DNA from: Enterococcus sp. DIV2402
GTDB lineage: Bacteria; Bacillota; Bacilli; Lactobacillales; Enterococcaceae
Reading direction: 5' to 3'
NCBI RefSeq assembly: GCF_017426705.2
Contig: NZ_CP147251.1
Location: 664,501-728,500, forward strand
Length of the DNA stretch: 64,000 nt
Shown: positions 18,307 through 27,273 of the stretch, piece after piece
Position numbering within the stretch: position 1 is the first letter of the stretch
Layout: each line of letters begins with the position of its first letter
Notes under the pieces: model-generated
What the model was told of the DNA's origin: nothing
Database searches by the model: none
The model's input: the letters and a program-made list of their open reading frames with translations, nothing else
Made by a program: the position numbers and the translations under genes

Positions 18307-19392
18307 ATGAAAAAAGCAAAATTATTTAGTTTTGGTGCTGTAGCAATGGCGAGCGCTTTGTTGTTAGGTGCATGTGGTAACGGAGGAAATAGTGCAGGTA
18401 CAGATGGGTCTGACGGAGGGAATTCAGGAGACAAACCCGCAGCTACAATTGCGTTAATTACCGATACAGGTGGGGTAGATGACCGTTCATTTAACCAATC
18501 AGCTTGGGAAGGTTTCAAAGAGTGGGGCGATGAAAATGGTTTCTCTCGTGGTGCGAATGGCTACCAATATTTCCAATCTGCAAATGAATCTGATTATGTA
18601 CCAAATATTGACCAAGCCTTAAATGCTGGTTTCAATACAATTTTTGGTATTGGTTATAAACTACAACCTGCGATTAAAGAACAAGCAGAATTAAACCCAG
18701 ATACAAACTTTGTTATTGTCGATGAAGTTATTGATTTACCAAACGTTGCTTCAGCAACATTTAAAGATCATGAAGCTTCTTACTTAGCCGGAATCGCTGC
18801 TGCATACACAACAGAAACTGGAACAGTTGGTTTTATTGGTGGTGTTGAAGGGGAAGTTATCGACCGTTTTGAAGCTGGTTTTAATGCTGGTGTGGAAGCT
18901 GCTGCTAAAGAATTAAATAAAGAAGTCGAAGTGAAAAACCAATATGCTGGTGATTTTGCTGCGCCGGATAAAGGTCGTTCAATTGCACAAGGGATGTATG
19001 CACAAGGTGCAGATATTATCTTCCATGCGTCAGGTGGTACAGGAAACGGTGTCTTCCAAGAAGCAAAAGCTCGTAACGAATCTGGTGATGAAAAAGTTTG
19101 GGTAATCGGAGTAGACCGTGACCAAACAGCTGATGGTGATTACAAAAAAGATGGAAAAGATGAGAACTTTACATTAACTTCTACATTAAAAGGTGTGGGA
19201 TCAGTATCAAAAGACTTGGCGCAAAAAGCACTTGAAGGTAACTTCCCTGGTGGAGAACATGAAGTGTATGGCTTGAAAGAAGATGGCGTGGGCTTAACAG
19301 AAGGTCAATTATCTGACGAAGCAAAAGCTGCTGTTGAGAAAGCGAAAGAACAAATTATTGCTGGTGAAATTGAAGTGCCAGAAAAACCTTAA
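18307..19392 (+). CDS. BmpA-type nucleoside-binding lipoprotein, copy 1
   Basis: 361 residues from ATG 18307 (AGGGGG upstream). Lipobox L-G-A-C with Cys23, then a Gly/Ser/Asn linker. The mature domain has the Bmp/Med (PnrA-like) features A-L-I-T-D-T-G-G-V-D-D-R-S-F-N-Q and H-A-S-G-G-T-G-N-G. In PnrA-like proteins this domain binds purine nucleosides for an ABC importer. A close paralogue follows directly, and ATPase and permease genes come next, so this is the receptor of the nucleoside transporter. Confidence 0.9.
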   Translation: MKKAKLFSFGAVAMASALLLGACGNGGNSAGTDGSDGGNSGDKPAATIALITDTGGVDDRSFNQSAWEGFKEWGDENGFSRGANGYQYFQSANESDYVPNIDQALNAGFNTIFGIGYKLQPAIKEQAELNPDTNFVIVDEVIDLPNVASATFKDHEASYLAGIAAAYTTETGTVGFIGGVEGEVIDRFEAGFNAGVEAAAKELNKEVEVKNQYAGDFAAPDKGRSIAQGMYAQGADIIFHASGGTGNGVFQEAKARNESGDEKVWVIGVDRDQTADGDYKKDGKDENFTLTSTLKGVGSVSKDLAQKALEGNFPGGEHEVYGLKEDGVGLTEGQLSDEAKAAVEKAKEQIIAGEIEVPEKP

Positions 19393-19404
19393 TTTTAAAT
19401 TCAT

Positions 19405-19442
19405 TCAGTCATTCTTTGTTTTATAAAACAAAGAATGACTGA
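19405..19442. repeat. 38-bp perfect palindrome between the two bmpA genes
   Basis: An 18-bp arm (19405-19422) is followed by AT and its exact reverse complement (19425-19442). As RNA it forms a long stem with almost no loop. There is no T tract after it, though its right arm ends about 30 bp before the next start. It may protect the upstream message or tune the second lipoprotein. Confidence 0.7.
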
Positions 19443-19473
19443 TGTTCAAGTCTACAGGGGGATATACAAAACA

Positions 19474-20538
19474 ATGAGAAAAACAAAATTATTTAGTTTA
19501 AGTGCTTTAGCAATAGTCGGTGGCTTGTTATTAGGAGCTTGTGGTGATAACAAAACAGAAGCATCTGCGGATAAAGACAAACCAGCAGCAACAATCGCAT
19601 TAATTACGAATGCTGGTGGTGTGGATGATCGTTCATTTAACCAAGCCGCTTGGGAAGGATTTGAAGCATGGGGAGAAGATAATGGTTTTTCTCGTGGAAA
19701 TAATGGCTATCAATATTTCCAATCAAACAATGAAGCAGACTATGTACCAAATATTGATCAAGCCTTAAATGCTGGTTTCAATACTATTTTTGGAATTGGT
19801 TACCGTCTAGCACCAGCGATTGAAGAGCAAGCAACAGCGAATCCAGAGACGAATTTTGTCATGGTTGATGAAGTGATTGACTTACCTAATGTAGCATCGG
19901 TTACCTTTAAAGATCACGAAGCTGCCTATCTAGCAGGAGTTGCAGCAGCCTATACAACAAAAACAGATAAAGTTGGTTTTGTTGGTGGAATTAAAGGCGA
20001 AGTAATCGGTCGTTTTGAGGCTGGTTACAATGCTGGCGTAAAAGCAGCTGCAAAAGATTTAGGAAAAGAAATTACTGTTGAAAATCAATATGCTGGTGAT
20101 TTTGATGCACCCGATCGTGGACGCTCAATTGCACAAGGGATGTATGGTCAAGGCGCGGATGTTATCTATCATGCCTCAGGTGGTACTGGAAGTGGGATTT
20201 TCCAAGAAGCTAAAGCACGTAACGAAGCAGGTAGTGATAAGGTTTGGGTCATTGGAGTAGATAGTGACCAATCAAGTGAAGGTGACTACCAAAAAGATGG
20301 GCAAACAGAAAATTTCACATTAACTTCAACGTTAAAAGGTGTAGGAACTGTTGCGCATGACTTGGCACAAAAAGCATTAGACGGTGAATTTCCTGGTGGC
20401 GAACATCAAGCGTATGGCTTGAAAGAAGATGGTGTTGACTTAACAGAAGGCAACTTATCGGATGAAGCAAAAACTGCGGTTGAACAAGCGAAGGAAAAAA
20501 TTGTTTCTGGCGAAATTGACGTACCAGAAAAACCTTAA
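19474..20538 (+). CDS. BmpA-type nucleoside-binding lipoprotein, copy 2
   Basis: 354 residues from ATG 19474 (AGGGGG upstream). Lipobox L-G-A-C with Cys23. It is highly similar to the preceding gene along its whole length (shared stretches such as N-I-D-Q-A-L-N-A-G-F-N-T-I-F-G-I-G-Y) but has a shorter linker. It keeps the ligand motif G-G-V-D-D-R-S-F-N-Q. A tandem duplication is the simplest origin. The two copies may bind different nucleosides while sharing one transporter; this is inference. Confidence 0.9.
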   Translation: MRKTKLFSLSALAIVGGLLLGACGDNKTEASADKDKPAATIALITNAGGVDDRSFNQAAWEGFEAWGEDNGFSRGNNGYQYFQSNNEADYVPNIDQALNAGFNTIFGIGYRLAPAIEEQATANPETNFVMVDEVIDLPNVASVTFKDHEAAYLAGVAAAYTTKTDKVGFVGGIKGEVIGRFEAGYNAGVKAAAKDLGKEITVENQYAGDFDAPDRGRSIAQGMYGQGADVIYHASGGTGSGIFQEAKARNEAGSDKVWVIGVDSDQSSEGDYQKDGQTENFTLTSTLKGVGTVAHDLAQKALDGEFPGGEHQAYGLKEDGVDLTEGNLSDEAKTAVEQAKEKIVSGEIDVPEKP

Positions 20539-20600
20539 AAATCATGAAGAATCGATCATCGCCTTTAAACGTAGGGGGTGATTGTCTTCTGTTTTTTCTT

Positions 20601-20650
20601 TCAAAAGAGCTTTTTTTAGTAAAAAGTTCTTTTGAGAGAACAAACTCTCT
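20601..20650 (+). other. Hairpins upstream of the nucleoside transporter ATPase gene
   Basis: 20601-20615 pairs with 20621-20635 (one G-U pair), and a second small stem GAGAG/CTCTC (20634-20638 with 20645-20649) is followed by TAATTTTATT. The arms overlap slightly, so the two structures could compete. This may be a partial terminator lowering ATPase expression relative to the lipoproteins. Confidence 0.45.
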
Positions 20651-20712
20651 AATTTTATTAGCGATTATTGATTGTTATTGTACCAGGTTACTTGAAAAGG
20701 GATGTGAGAATT

Positions 20713-22278
20713 GTGACAGAAGAAAAATTTGCCATAGAAATGCGCAATATCACCAAAAGTTTTGGAACGTTTAAAGCAAATGATCAAATCAATTTGCAGA
20801 TTCGAAAAGGTGAAATTCATGCATTACTTGGCGAAAATGGGGCTGGAAAGTCCACGTTAATGAATGTCTTATCAGGTTTATTAGAGCCAACTTCTGGCGA
20901 AATCTTAATGAACGGGAATGTCGTGAGTATTTCTAGTCCGACAAAAGCCAATCAATTAGGAATCGGAATGGTTCATCAGCACTTTATGTTAGTCGATGCC
21001 TTTACGGTGACAGAAAATATTATTCTAGGAAATGAGCCTAGCCGTTTAGGGAAATTGGATCGTAAAAAAGCCCGTGAAGAAATTAAAAAAGTTTCTGAAC
21101 AATATGGTTTATCCGTTGATCCAGATGCGTATATTCGAGATATTTCAGTTGGAATGCAGCAACGTGTAGAAATTCTAAAAACGTTGTACCGCGGGGCAGA
21201 TATTTTAATCTTTGACGAACCTACTGCGGTATTAACTCCGCAAGAAATTGATGAGTTAATTGAAATTATGCGTGGGTTAGTTCGTGAAGGAAAATCAATC
21301 ATCTTAATTACACATAAACTAGATGAAATTAAATCAGTTGCTGATCGCTGTACAGTTATTCGTCGAGGACAAGGAATTGGCACGGTCGATGTGAAAGATG
21401 TGTCTTCACAACAATTAGCTGACATGATGGTTGGGCGTTCTGTATCCTTTAAAACAGAGAAAAAACCTGCTGATCCACAAGAATTAGTATTATCAGTCCA
21501 AGGTTTAGTCGTTAAAGAAAATCGTGGCGTGGAAGCAGTTAAAAACTTAAATCTAGAAGTTCGCGCAGGTGAAGTCGTTGGGATCGCTGGGATTGATGGA
21601 AATGGTCAGTCAGAGCTAATTCAAGCCATCACCGGATTACGTAAAGTGGAAAGTGGTAAAGTCATTTTATCAGATAAAGATATTACCAATTTACGTCCAC
21701 GTAAAATTACTGAATCGGGTTTAGGTCACGTACCAGAAGACCGTCACAAATATGGCTTGGTTTTAGATATGACTTTAGCTGAAAATATCGCTTTACAAAC
21801 GTATTATCAAGAACCATTTAGCAAAATGGGTGTTTTGAATTATTCTGAAATTAATTATCATGCAGAAGATTTGATTAAAGAATTTGACGTCCGTACGGTA
21901 AACGAAGTCGTACCAGCCAAAGCATTATCTGGTGGGAATCAACAAAAAGCAATTATTGCACGCGAAATTACACGTGATCCTGATTTATTAATTGTAGCAA
22001 ACCCGACACGTGGATTAGACGTTGGTGCGATTGAATTTATTCATAAACGTTTGATTGAACAACGCGATCGCTTTAAAGCAGTCTTGCTAATTAGTTTTGA
22101 ATTAGAAGAAATCATGAATGTTTCAGATAAAATTGCCGTGATTCACGATGGTCAAATCGTGGGTGTGGTGAAACCAGAAGAAACAAGTGAGCAAGAATTA
22201 GGGCTACTGATGGCTGGCTATTCACTTGAAAAAGCAAGAGCAGAATTAGCGCAACAGGAGGTGGCAACAAATGAATGA
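20713..22278 (+). CDS. Nucleoside ABC transporter ATP-binding protein
   Basis: 521 residues from GTG 20713, the most likely start although the ribosome site is weak; the frame is open from 20668. Two ABC domains are fused: the first has Walker A G-E-N-G-A-G-K-S-T and signature S-V-G-M-Q-Q-R, the second has a degenerate P-loop (G-I-D-G-N-G-Q-S) and signature L-S-G-G-N-Q-Q. This is the arrangement of RbsA/YufO/NupA-type ATPases, where only one site is fully canonical. It powers the permeases that follow, overlapping the first by 8 nt. Confidence 0.9.
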   Translation: MTEEKFAIEMRNITKSFGTFKANDQINLQIRKGEIHALLGENGAGKSTLMNVLSGLLEPTSGEILMNGNVVSISSPTKANQLGIGMVHQHFMLVDAFTVTENIILGNEPSRLGKLDRKKAREEIKKVSEQYGLSVDPDAYIRDISVGMQQRVEILKTLYRGADILIFDEPTAVLTPQEIDELIEIMRGLVREGKSIILITHKLDEIKSVADRCTVIRRGQGIGTVDVKDVSSQQLADMMVGRSVSFKTEKKPADPQELVLSVQGLVVKENRGVEAVKNLNLEVRAGEVVGIAGIDGNGQSELIQAITGLRKVESGKVILSDKDITNLRPRKITESGLGHVPEDRHKYGLVLDMTLAENIALQTYYQEPFSKMGVLNYSEINYHAEDLIKEFDVRTVNEVVPAKALSGGNQQKAIIAREITRDPDLLIVANPTRGLDVGAIEFIHKRLIEQRDRFKAVLLISFELEEIMNVSDKIAVIHDGQIVGVVKPEETSEQELGLLMAGYSLEKARAELAQQEVATNE

Positions 22279-23404
22279 TCGCAATGAAAAAATTCGTAAT
22301 TTATTAGTGCCAATTTTATCAGTTGTAATGGGCTTAGTTTTAGGCGCGATTATTATGGCTGCCTTTGGATATAATCCAATTGTCGGTTACCGTTCAATGT
22401 TAAATGCTGCATTAGGTACACAGCGTGGAATTGGTGAAACATTACGTCAAGCAACACCATTAATTTTTACAGCCTTAGGGTTTTCTGTGGCAAACTCAGC
22501 CGGCTTTTTCAACATCGGGTTATCTGGACAAGCATTATGTGGTTGGATTGTCAGCGTTTGGACAGCTTTAGCATTCCCAGATCTACCAAAAATGGTTTTA
22601 TTACCATTATGCGTGATCTTAGGAGCAGCAGCAGGAGCAGTTGCAGCAGCTATTCCTGGTATCTTACGTGCATTCTTTGGCACAAGTGAAGTTATCGTAA
22701 CGATCATGATGAACTATATTTTGTTATATACAAGTACCTTCTTATTACAAGATGTCATGCCAGAAAGTTTCCGTTCAAGCTTGGATTCAACAAATGCAAT
22801 TACACAAAATGCAAGTTTACGTATTCCTTGGTTAACCCAGTTCTTTGGAGGTTCGCGTGTTAGTGGTGGATTGTTCCTTGCGTTGATTATGTTAGTTCTT
22901 GTATGGTTCCTAATGAAGAAAACAACGCTTGGTTTTGAAATTCGTTCTGTAGGTTTAAATCCATTTGCTTCAGAATATGCTGGGATGAGTAGTAAACGAA
23001 CAATCATTTTATCAATGATTATTTCTGGTGGATTAGCTGGTTTAGGTGGGGTTGTGGAAGGTTTAGGAACTTATCAAAACTTCTTCGTACAAACAACTTC
23101 ATTAGCAATCGGATTTGATGGAATGGCGGTTTCCTTATTAGGTGCTGGCTCTGCGATAGGTATTTTCTTATCAGCAATTTTATTCAGTATTTTGAAAATT
23201 GGTGGTTTAGGAATGCAAACAATTGCTGAAATTCCATTTGAAATTGTAAATGTATCGATTGCCTTGATTATTTTCTTTGTAGGTATTAACTTTGTTATTC
23301 GTTTAGCGATGGCGAAAATTTTACCAGATAAAAAACAAGAAGAAATCGTAAAAACAATTGAAACGGCACCAAATGATCAAAGTCAAGAAGGGGGCGAATT
23401 ATAA
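22271..23404 (+). CDS. Nucleoside ABC transporter permease 1
   Basis: 377 residues, about 8-10 hydrophobic spans, YufP/NupB type. Typical segments are T-P-L-I-F-T-A-L-G-F-S-V-A near residue 62 and G-F-E-I-R-S-V-G-L-N-P-F-A-S-E-Y-A-G (the cytoplasmic loop contacting the ATPase). The start overlaps the ATPase gene, with AGGAGG upstream. Pairs with the next gene. Confidence 0.9.
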   Translation: MNDRNEKIRNLLVPILSVVMGLVLGAIIMAAFGYNPIVGYRSMLNAALGTQRGIGETLRQATPLIFTALGFSVANSAGFFNIGLSGQALCGWIVSVWTALAFPDLPKMVLLPLCVILGAAAGAVAAAIPGILRAFFGTSEVIVTIMMNYILLYTSTFLLQDVMPESFRSSLDSTNAITQNASLRIPWLTQFFGGSRVSGGLFLALIMLVLVWFLMKKTTLGFEIRSVGLNPFASEYAGMSSKRTIILSMIISGGLAGLGGVVEGLGTYQNFFVQTTSLAIGFDGMAVSLLGAGSAIGIFLSAILFSILKIGGLGMQTIAEIPFEIVNVSIALIIFFVGINFVIRLAMAKILPDKKQEEIVKTIETAPNDQSQEGGEL

Positions 23405-24360
23405 TGTCAACAGTAGGTTTAATTGCATTAATCTTAACATCTACCTTGGTTTATTCAACGCCTTTGATTTTGACTGCATTAGGTGGTACTTTTTCAGAGC
23501 GTAGTGGGATTGTCAATGTAGGTTTAGAAGGAATTATGGTTATGGGTGCGTTTAGTGCCGTCGTCTTTAACCTTTCAATGGCAGATCAGTTGGGTGCATG
23601 GACACCATGGGTCGCTATTTTAGTCGGTGGTGGTGTCGGCGTTCTTTTTTCACTATTACATGCAGTCGCAACGATTAGTTTTCGTGCAGACCATATTATT
23701 AGTGGTACGGTAGTTAACTTGATGGCTCCAGCGTTAGGAGTCTTCTTGATTAAAGTGCTTTATCAAAAAGGACAAACAGACAATATCAGTTACAACTTAG
23801 GATATTTCTCATTCCCGATTTTAAAAGATATCCCAATCATTGGGACGATTTTCTTTAAAAACACCTTTTTACCCGCTTATCTAGCTATTTTAGTTGCTGT
23901 ATTAGCTTGGTACATTATTTATAAAACACGTTTTGGTTTGCGTTTGCGTTCAGTTGGGGAAAATCCTCAAGCAGCTGATACCTTAGGAATTAACGTGTAC
24001 AAGTTCCGTTATGCTGGCGTATTAATTTCTGGTTTGTTAGGTGGTATGGGTGGCGCAATCTTTGCCCAATCAATCTCAGGAAACTTCTCAGCAGGAACAA
24101 TTGTAGGGCAAGGGTTTATCTCAATGGCGGCCATGATTTTTGGTAAATGGAATCCACTTGGTGCAATGGGAGCAGCGTTATTCTTTGGTTTTGCCCAAAG
24201 TTTAAGTATTATTGGTGCTCAATTACCGGTGATTTCATCTATTCCTCCAGTCTTATTACAAATTGCGCCATATTTATTAACTGTAATTGTTTTAGTACTT
24301 TTCTTAGGAAAAGCATCTGGACCAAAAGCAGGCGGAAAGAATTATATCAAATCAAAATAA
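23404..24360 (+). CDS. Nucleoside ABC transporter permease 2
   Basis: 318 residues, YufQ/NupC type. The coupling loop reads F-G-L-R-L-R-S-V-G-E-N-P-Q-A-A-D-T. The ATG shares one base with the stop of permease 1 (TAATG), a sign of translational coupling. It completes the uptake system that feeds the intracellular phosphorylases. Confidence 0.9.
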   Translation: MSTVGLIALILTSTLVYSTPLILTALGGTFSERSGIVNVGLEGIMVMGAFSAVVFNLSMADQLGAWTPWVAILVGGGVGVLFSLLHAVATISFRADHIISGTVVNLMAPALGVFLIKVLYQKGQTDNISYNLGYFSFPILKDIPIIGTIFFKNTFLPAYLAILVAVLAWYIIYKTRFGLRLRSVGENPQAADTLGINVYKFRYAGVLISGLLGGMGGAIFAQSISGNFSAGTIVGQGFISMAAMIFGKWNPLGAMGAALFFGFAQSLSIIGAQLPVISSIPPVLLQIAPYLLTVIVLVLFLGKASGPKAGGKNYIKSK

Positions 24361-24369
24361 CTTTTCATC

Positions 24370-24417
24370 AAGAAGGGTGGGGCGAAGGGCGTAAATGGCT
24401 TCGTTCTGCCCTTCTTG
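24370..24417 (+). terminator. Long hairpin after the transporter genes
   Basis: AAGAAGGG with GGGGCGAAG on one side pairs with CTTCG and CTGCCCTTCTT on the other, including several G-U pairs. It lacks a strong T tract, so it may only partly end transcription before deoB. Confidence 0.5.
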
Positions 24418-24484
24418 GTTAAAATAAATAGAAAAGTAGTATATGATAGAAATGAAATTAGTTTGAGGAAAGCAGGTTGAAAAA

Positions 24485-25651
24485 ATGTTTAAACGAGTAC
24501 ATTTAATCGTGATGGATTCTGTTGGAATTGGCGAAGCGCCCGATGCAGACAAATTCAATGACAAAGGAGCCGATACTTTAGGTCATATTGCCAAAGAAGC
24601 TGGACTAACAATTCCGCACTTAGAGCAATTAGGTCTAGGAACCATTCGCCCTTTAGAAGGTGTCAAAAATGTTGAAGACCATCAAGGCTATGCAACAAAA
24701 CTAGAAGAAATTTCAGTCGGTAAAGATACCATGACCGGTCATTGGGAAATTATGGGCTTAAATATTCAAAAACCATTCCGTGTATTTCCAGAAGGATTTC
24801 CAGAAGAATTATTAAAACAAATTGAAGATTTTTCTGGTCGCAAAATTGTGTGTAATTTACCTTATTCGGGTACTGCTGTTATCGATGACTACGGAAAACA
24901 TCAAATGGAAACTGGCGATTTAATTGTCTATACATCTGCCGATCCAGTCTTGCAAATTGCAGCGCATGAAGAGATTATTCCATTAGAAGAGTTGTATCGT
25001 ATTTGTGAATACACCCGTGAAATTACCAAAGATGAACCCTACATGATCGGCCGAATTATTGCACGTCCTTATCTAGGAGAACCAGGTAACTTCCAACGCA
25101 CCAGTAATCGTCATGATTATGCGTTAGATCCATTTGGTAAGACTGTTTTAGATTCATTGAAAGATAATGACAAAGATGTCATTGCTGTTGGTAAAATTAA
25201 TGACATTTTCAATGGTCAAGGAATTACGGAATTTGTTCGGACAAAAGACAACATGGATGGTGTGGATAAATTATTGGAAGTGATGCAAAAAGACTTTACA
25301 GGTTTAAGCTTTACCAACCTTGTAGACTTTGACGCATTGTATGGCCATCGTCGTGATGTGGAAGGCTACGCACGTGCTATTGAAGATTTCGATGGACGTA
25401 TTCCAGAAATTTTAGATGCAATGGCAGAAGATGATTTGTTAATGATTACTGCTGACCATGGCAATGATCCAACTTTTGCGGGAACTGACCATACAAGAGA
25501 ATATGTGCCATTGCTTGTATTTAGTAAAAAATTTGCTGGACAAGGAAAATTACCGCAAGGATTTTATGCAGATATTTCAGCTACAATTGCTGAGAATTTT
25601 GGCGTACCAGCCACTGAAAATGGCGAAAGTTTCTTAAACAACTTAAAATAG
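24485..25651 (+). CDS. deoB: Phosphopentomutase
   Basis: 388 residues. It converts (deoxy)ribose 1-phosphate to the 5-phosphate, linking the phosphorylases to DeoC and the pentose phosphate pathway. It belongs to the alkaline phosphatase superfamily: metal-site segments [13 protein letters not shown] near the start, the phosphorylated-residue region [10 protein letters not shown], and T-A-D-H-G-N-D-P-T near residue 320. Length is normal. punA follows after 10 bp. Confidence 0.94.
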   Translation: MFKRVHLIVMDSVGIGEAPDADKFNDKGADTLGHIAKEAGLTIPHLEQLGLGTIRPLEGVKNVEDHQGYATKLEEISVGKDTMTGHWEIMGLNIQKPFRVFPEGFPEELLKQIEDFSGRKIVCNLPYSGTAVIDDYGKHQMETGDLIVYTSADPVLQIAAHEEIIPLEELYRICEYTREITKDEPYMIGRIIARPYLGEPGNFQRTSNRHDYALDPFGKTVLDSLKDNDKDVIAVGKINDIFNGQGITEFVRTKDNMDGVDKLLEVMQKDFTGLSFTNLVDFDALYGHRRDVEGYARAIEDFDGRIPEILDAMAEDDLLMITADHGNDPTFAGTDHTREYVPLLVFSKKFAGQGKLPQGFYADISATIAENFGVPATENGESFLNNLK

Positions 25652-25661
25652 GAGTGACAAT

Positions 25662-26480
25662 ATGACAAAATTACAAGAACAATTAACAGAGACAACAGCT
25701 TTTCTTCAAGAAAAAGGGGTAAAAGATGTAGAATTTGGGTTGATTTTAGGATCAGGTTTAGGTGAACTAGCGGATGAAATTGAAGAAGCAGTTGTTATTC
25801 CGTATGCTGAAATTCCATATTTCCCAGTATCAACAGTTGTGGGTCATGCGGGACAATTAGTTTATGGTACGCTAGCTGGTAAAAAAGTCTTAGCGATGCA
25901 AGGACGTTTCCATTACTATGAAGGTCATTCAATGCAAACAGTGACTTATCCTGTACGTGTGATGGCAGCCTTAAAAGCTCATTCAATGATTGTAACGAAT
26001 GCATGCGGCGGTGTGAATGAAACCTTTGAACCAGGTGATTTGATGTTAATTACAGATCACATCAATTACACAGGTGACAATCCATTAATCGGTGAAAATG
26101 CGGACGAAATGGGTCCACGTTTCCCTGATATGAGTAATGCGTATACACCAGCATACCGTGAGCTTGCCAAAGAAGTTGGTACGAAAAAAGGTCTACATCT
26201 AAAAGAAGGTGTTTACATGGGATGGTCAGGTCCAACTTATGAAACACCAGCTGAAATTCGGATGTCTCGTGTCATCGGTGCCGATGCTGTAGGAATGTCA
26301 ACAGTACCAGAAGTGATTGTTGCGACACACAGTGGCTTAAAAGTTTTAGGTATTTCATGTATTACGAACTTAGCAGCCGGCATGCAAGCGACTTTAAATC
26401 ATGCAGAAGTAGTGGAAACAACAGAACGTGTCAAAGCTGAATTTAAAGAATTAATCAAAGAAACATTAGCAGTTTTATAA
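25662..26480 (+). CDS. punA: Purine-nucleoside phosphorylase, trimeric PunA type
   Basis: 272 residues. It cleaves guanosine and inosine with phosphate. Motifs of the trimeric class: G-L-I-L-G-S-G-L-G near residue 26, G-H-A-G-Q-L-V-Y-G near 61, G-R-F-H-Y-Y-E-G near 81, and the base-binding T-N-A-C-G-G-V-N and G-M-S-T-V-P-E. deoD, the unrelated hexameric enzyme, follows after 15 bp, so both purine phosphorylases are made together. Confidence 0.94.
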   Translation: MTKLQEQLTETTAFLQEKGVKDVEFGLILGSGLGELADEIEEAVVIPYAEIPYFPVSTVVGHAGQLVYGTLAGKKVLAMQGRFHYYEGHSMQTVTYPVRVMAALKAHSMIVTNACGGVNETFEPGDLMLITDHINYTGDNPLIGENADEMGPRFPDMSNAYTPAYRELAKEVGTKKGLHLKEGVYMGWSGPTYETPAEIRMSRVIGADAVGMSTVPEVIVATHSGLKVLGISCITNLAAGMQATLNHAEVVETTERVKAEFKELIKETLAVL

Positions 26481-26495
26481 AAAGGAGCGAAAAAA

Positions 26496-27200
26496 ATGAG
26501 CGTTCATATCGAAGCAAAACCAGGTGAAATTGCTGATAAAATTTTACTTCCTGGTGATCCCTTACGTGCCAAATATATTGCAGAAACATTTTTAGAAGAT
26601 CCGATTTGTTATAACAATGTACGTGGGATGTTAGGTTATACAGGTGTTTATAAAGGCGAACGTGTTTCTGTACAAGGAACAGGAATGGGAATGCCTTCCG
26701 CAACTATTTATGCACATGAGCTAATTAATTCCTACGATGTTAAAAAATTGATTCGTGTCGGAACTTGTGGAGCGATTTCCACAGATGTTCATGTACGTGA
26801 TTTAGTGATTGCGCAAGGAGCAGTAACCAGTTCCTCAATTATTCAAAAAAACTTTAATCAATTCCATTTTGCACCGATTGCTGATTTTCAATTATTAAAA
26901 ACGGCATATGAAATTGCACAAGAAAATGGCTTTACTACGCATGTCGGTAATATCTTATCTGAAGATAGTTTTTATAAAGATGATATGACTGAAACATTGA
27001 AATTAGCAGAACTAGGTGTGATGGGTGTTGAAATGGAAGCTGCAGCTTTGTATTATCTTGGAGCGAAATTCCATGTCCAAACCTTAGCTATCTGTACAGT
27101 TAGCGATCATATTATTACAGGTGAAGAAACAACACCAGAAGAGCGTCAAACCACATTTGATGATATGATTAAAGTTGGTTTAGAAACGGCTATTCATTAA
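26496..27200 (+). CDS. deoD: Purine-nucleoside phosphorylase, hexameric DeoD type
   Basis: 234 residues. It cleaves adenosine, inosine and guanosine, including deoxy forms. Motifs: L-L-P-G-D-P-L-R-A near residue 18, G-T-G-M-G-M-P-S near 62, V-G-T-C-G-A near 87, V-E-M-E-A-A-A-L near 179, and the base-activating aspartate in T-V-S-D-H. Last gene of the nucleoside cluster; a strong terminator follows. Confidence 0.95.
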   Translation: MSVHIEAKPGEIADKILLPGDPLRAKYIAETFLEDPICYNNVRGMLGYTGVYKGERVSVQGTGMGMPSATIYAHELINSYDVKKLIRVGTCGAISTDVHVRDLVIAQGAVTSSSIIQKNFNQFHFAPIADFQLLKTAYEIAQENGFTTHVGNILSEDSFYKDDMTETLKLAELGVMGVEMEAAALYYLGAKFHVQTLAICTVSDHIITGEETTPEERQTTFDDMIKVGLETAIH

Positions 27201-27203
27201 ATA

Positions 27204-27238
27204 AAAAAAGATTGAGGTGATTCACTTCAATCTTTTTT
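27204..27238 (+). terminator. Rho-independent terminator ending the nucleoside cluster
   Basis: A 16-bp stem (27204-27219 with 27223-27238) with a 3-nt loop; its 3' arm ends in six T. One G-T pair is present. Confidence 0.9.
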
Positions 27239-27273
27239 GCTTAATTGTTATTTAAACTATTGGAGGAATCGTG

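Noticed and set aside
20544..20774. Open frame of 76 codons overlapping the start of the nucleoside ATPase gene
   Set aside because: It runs through the hairpin region and into the ATPase gene in another frame, with no recognisable protein features.
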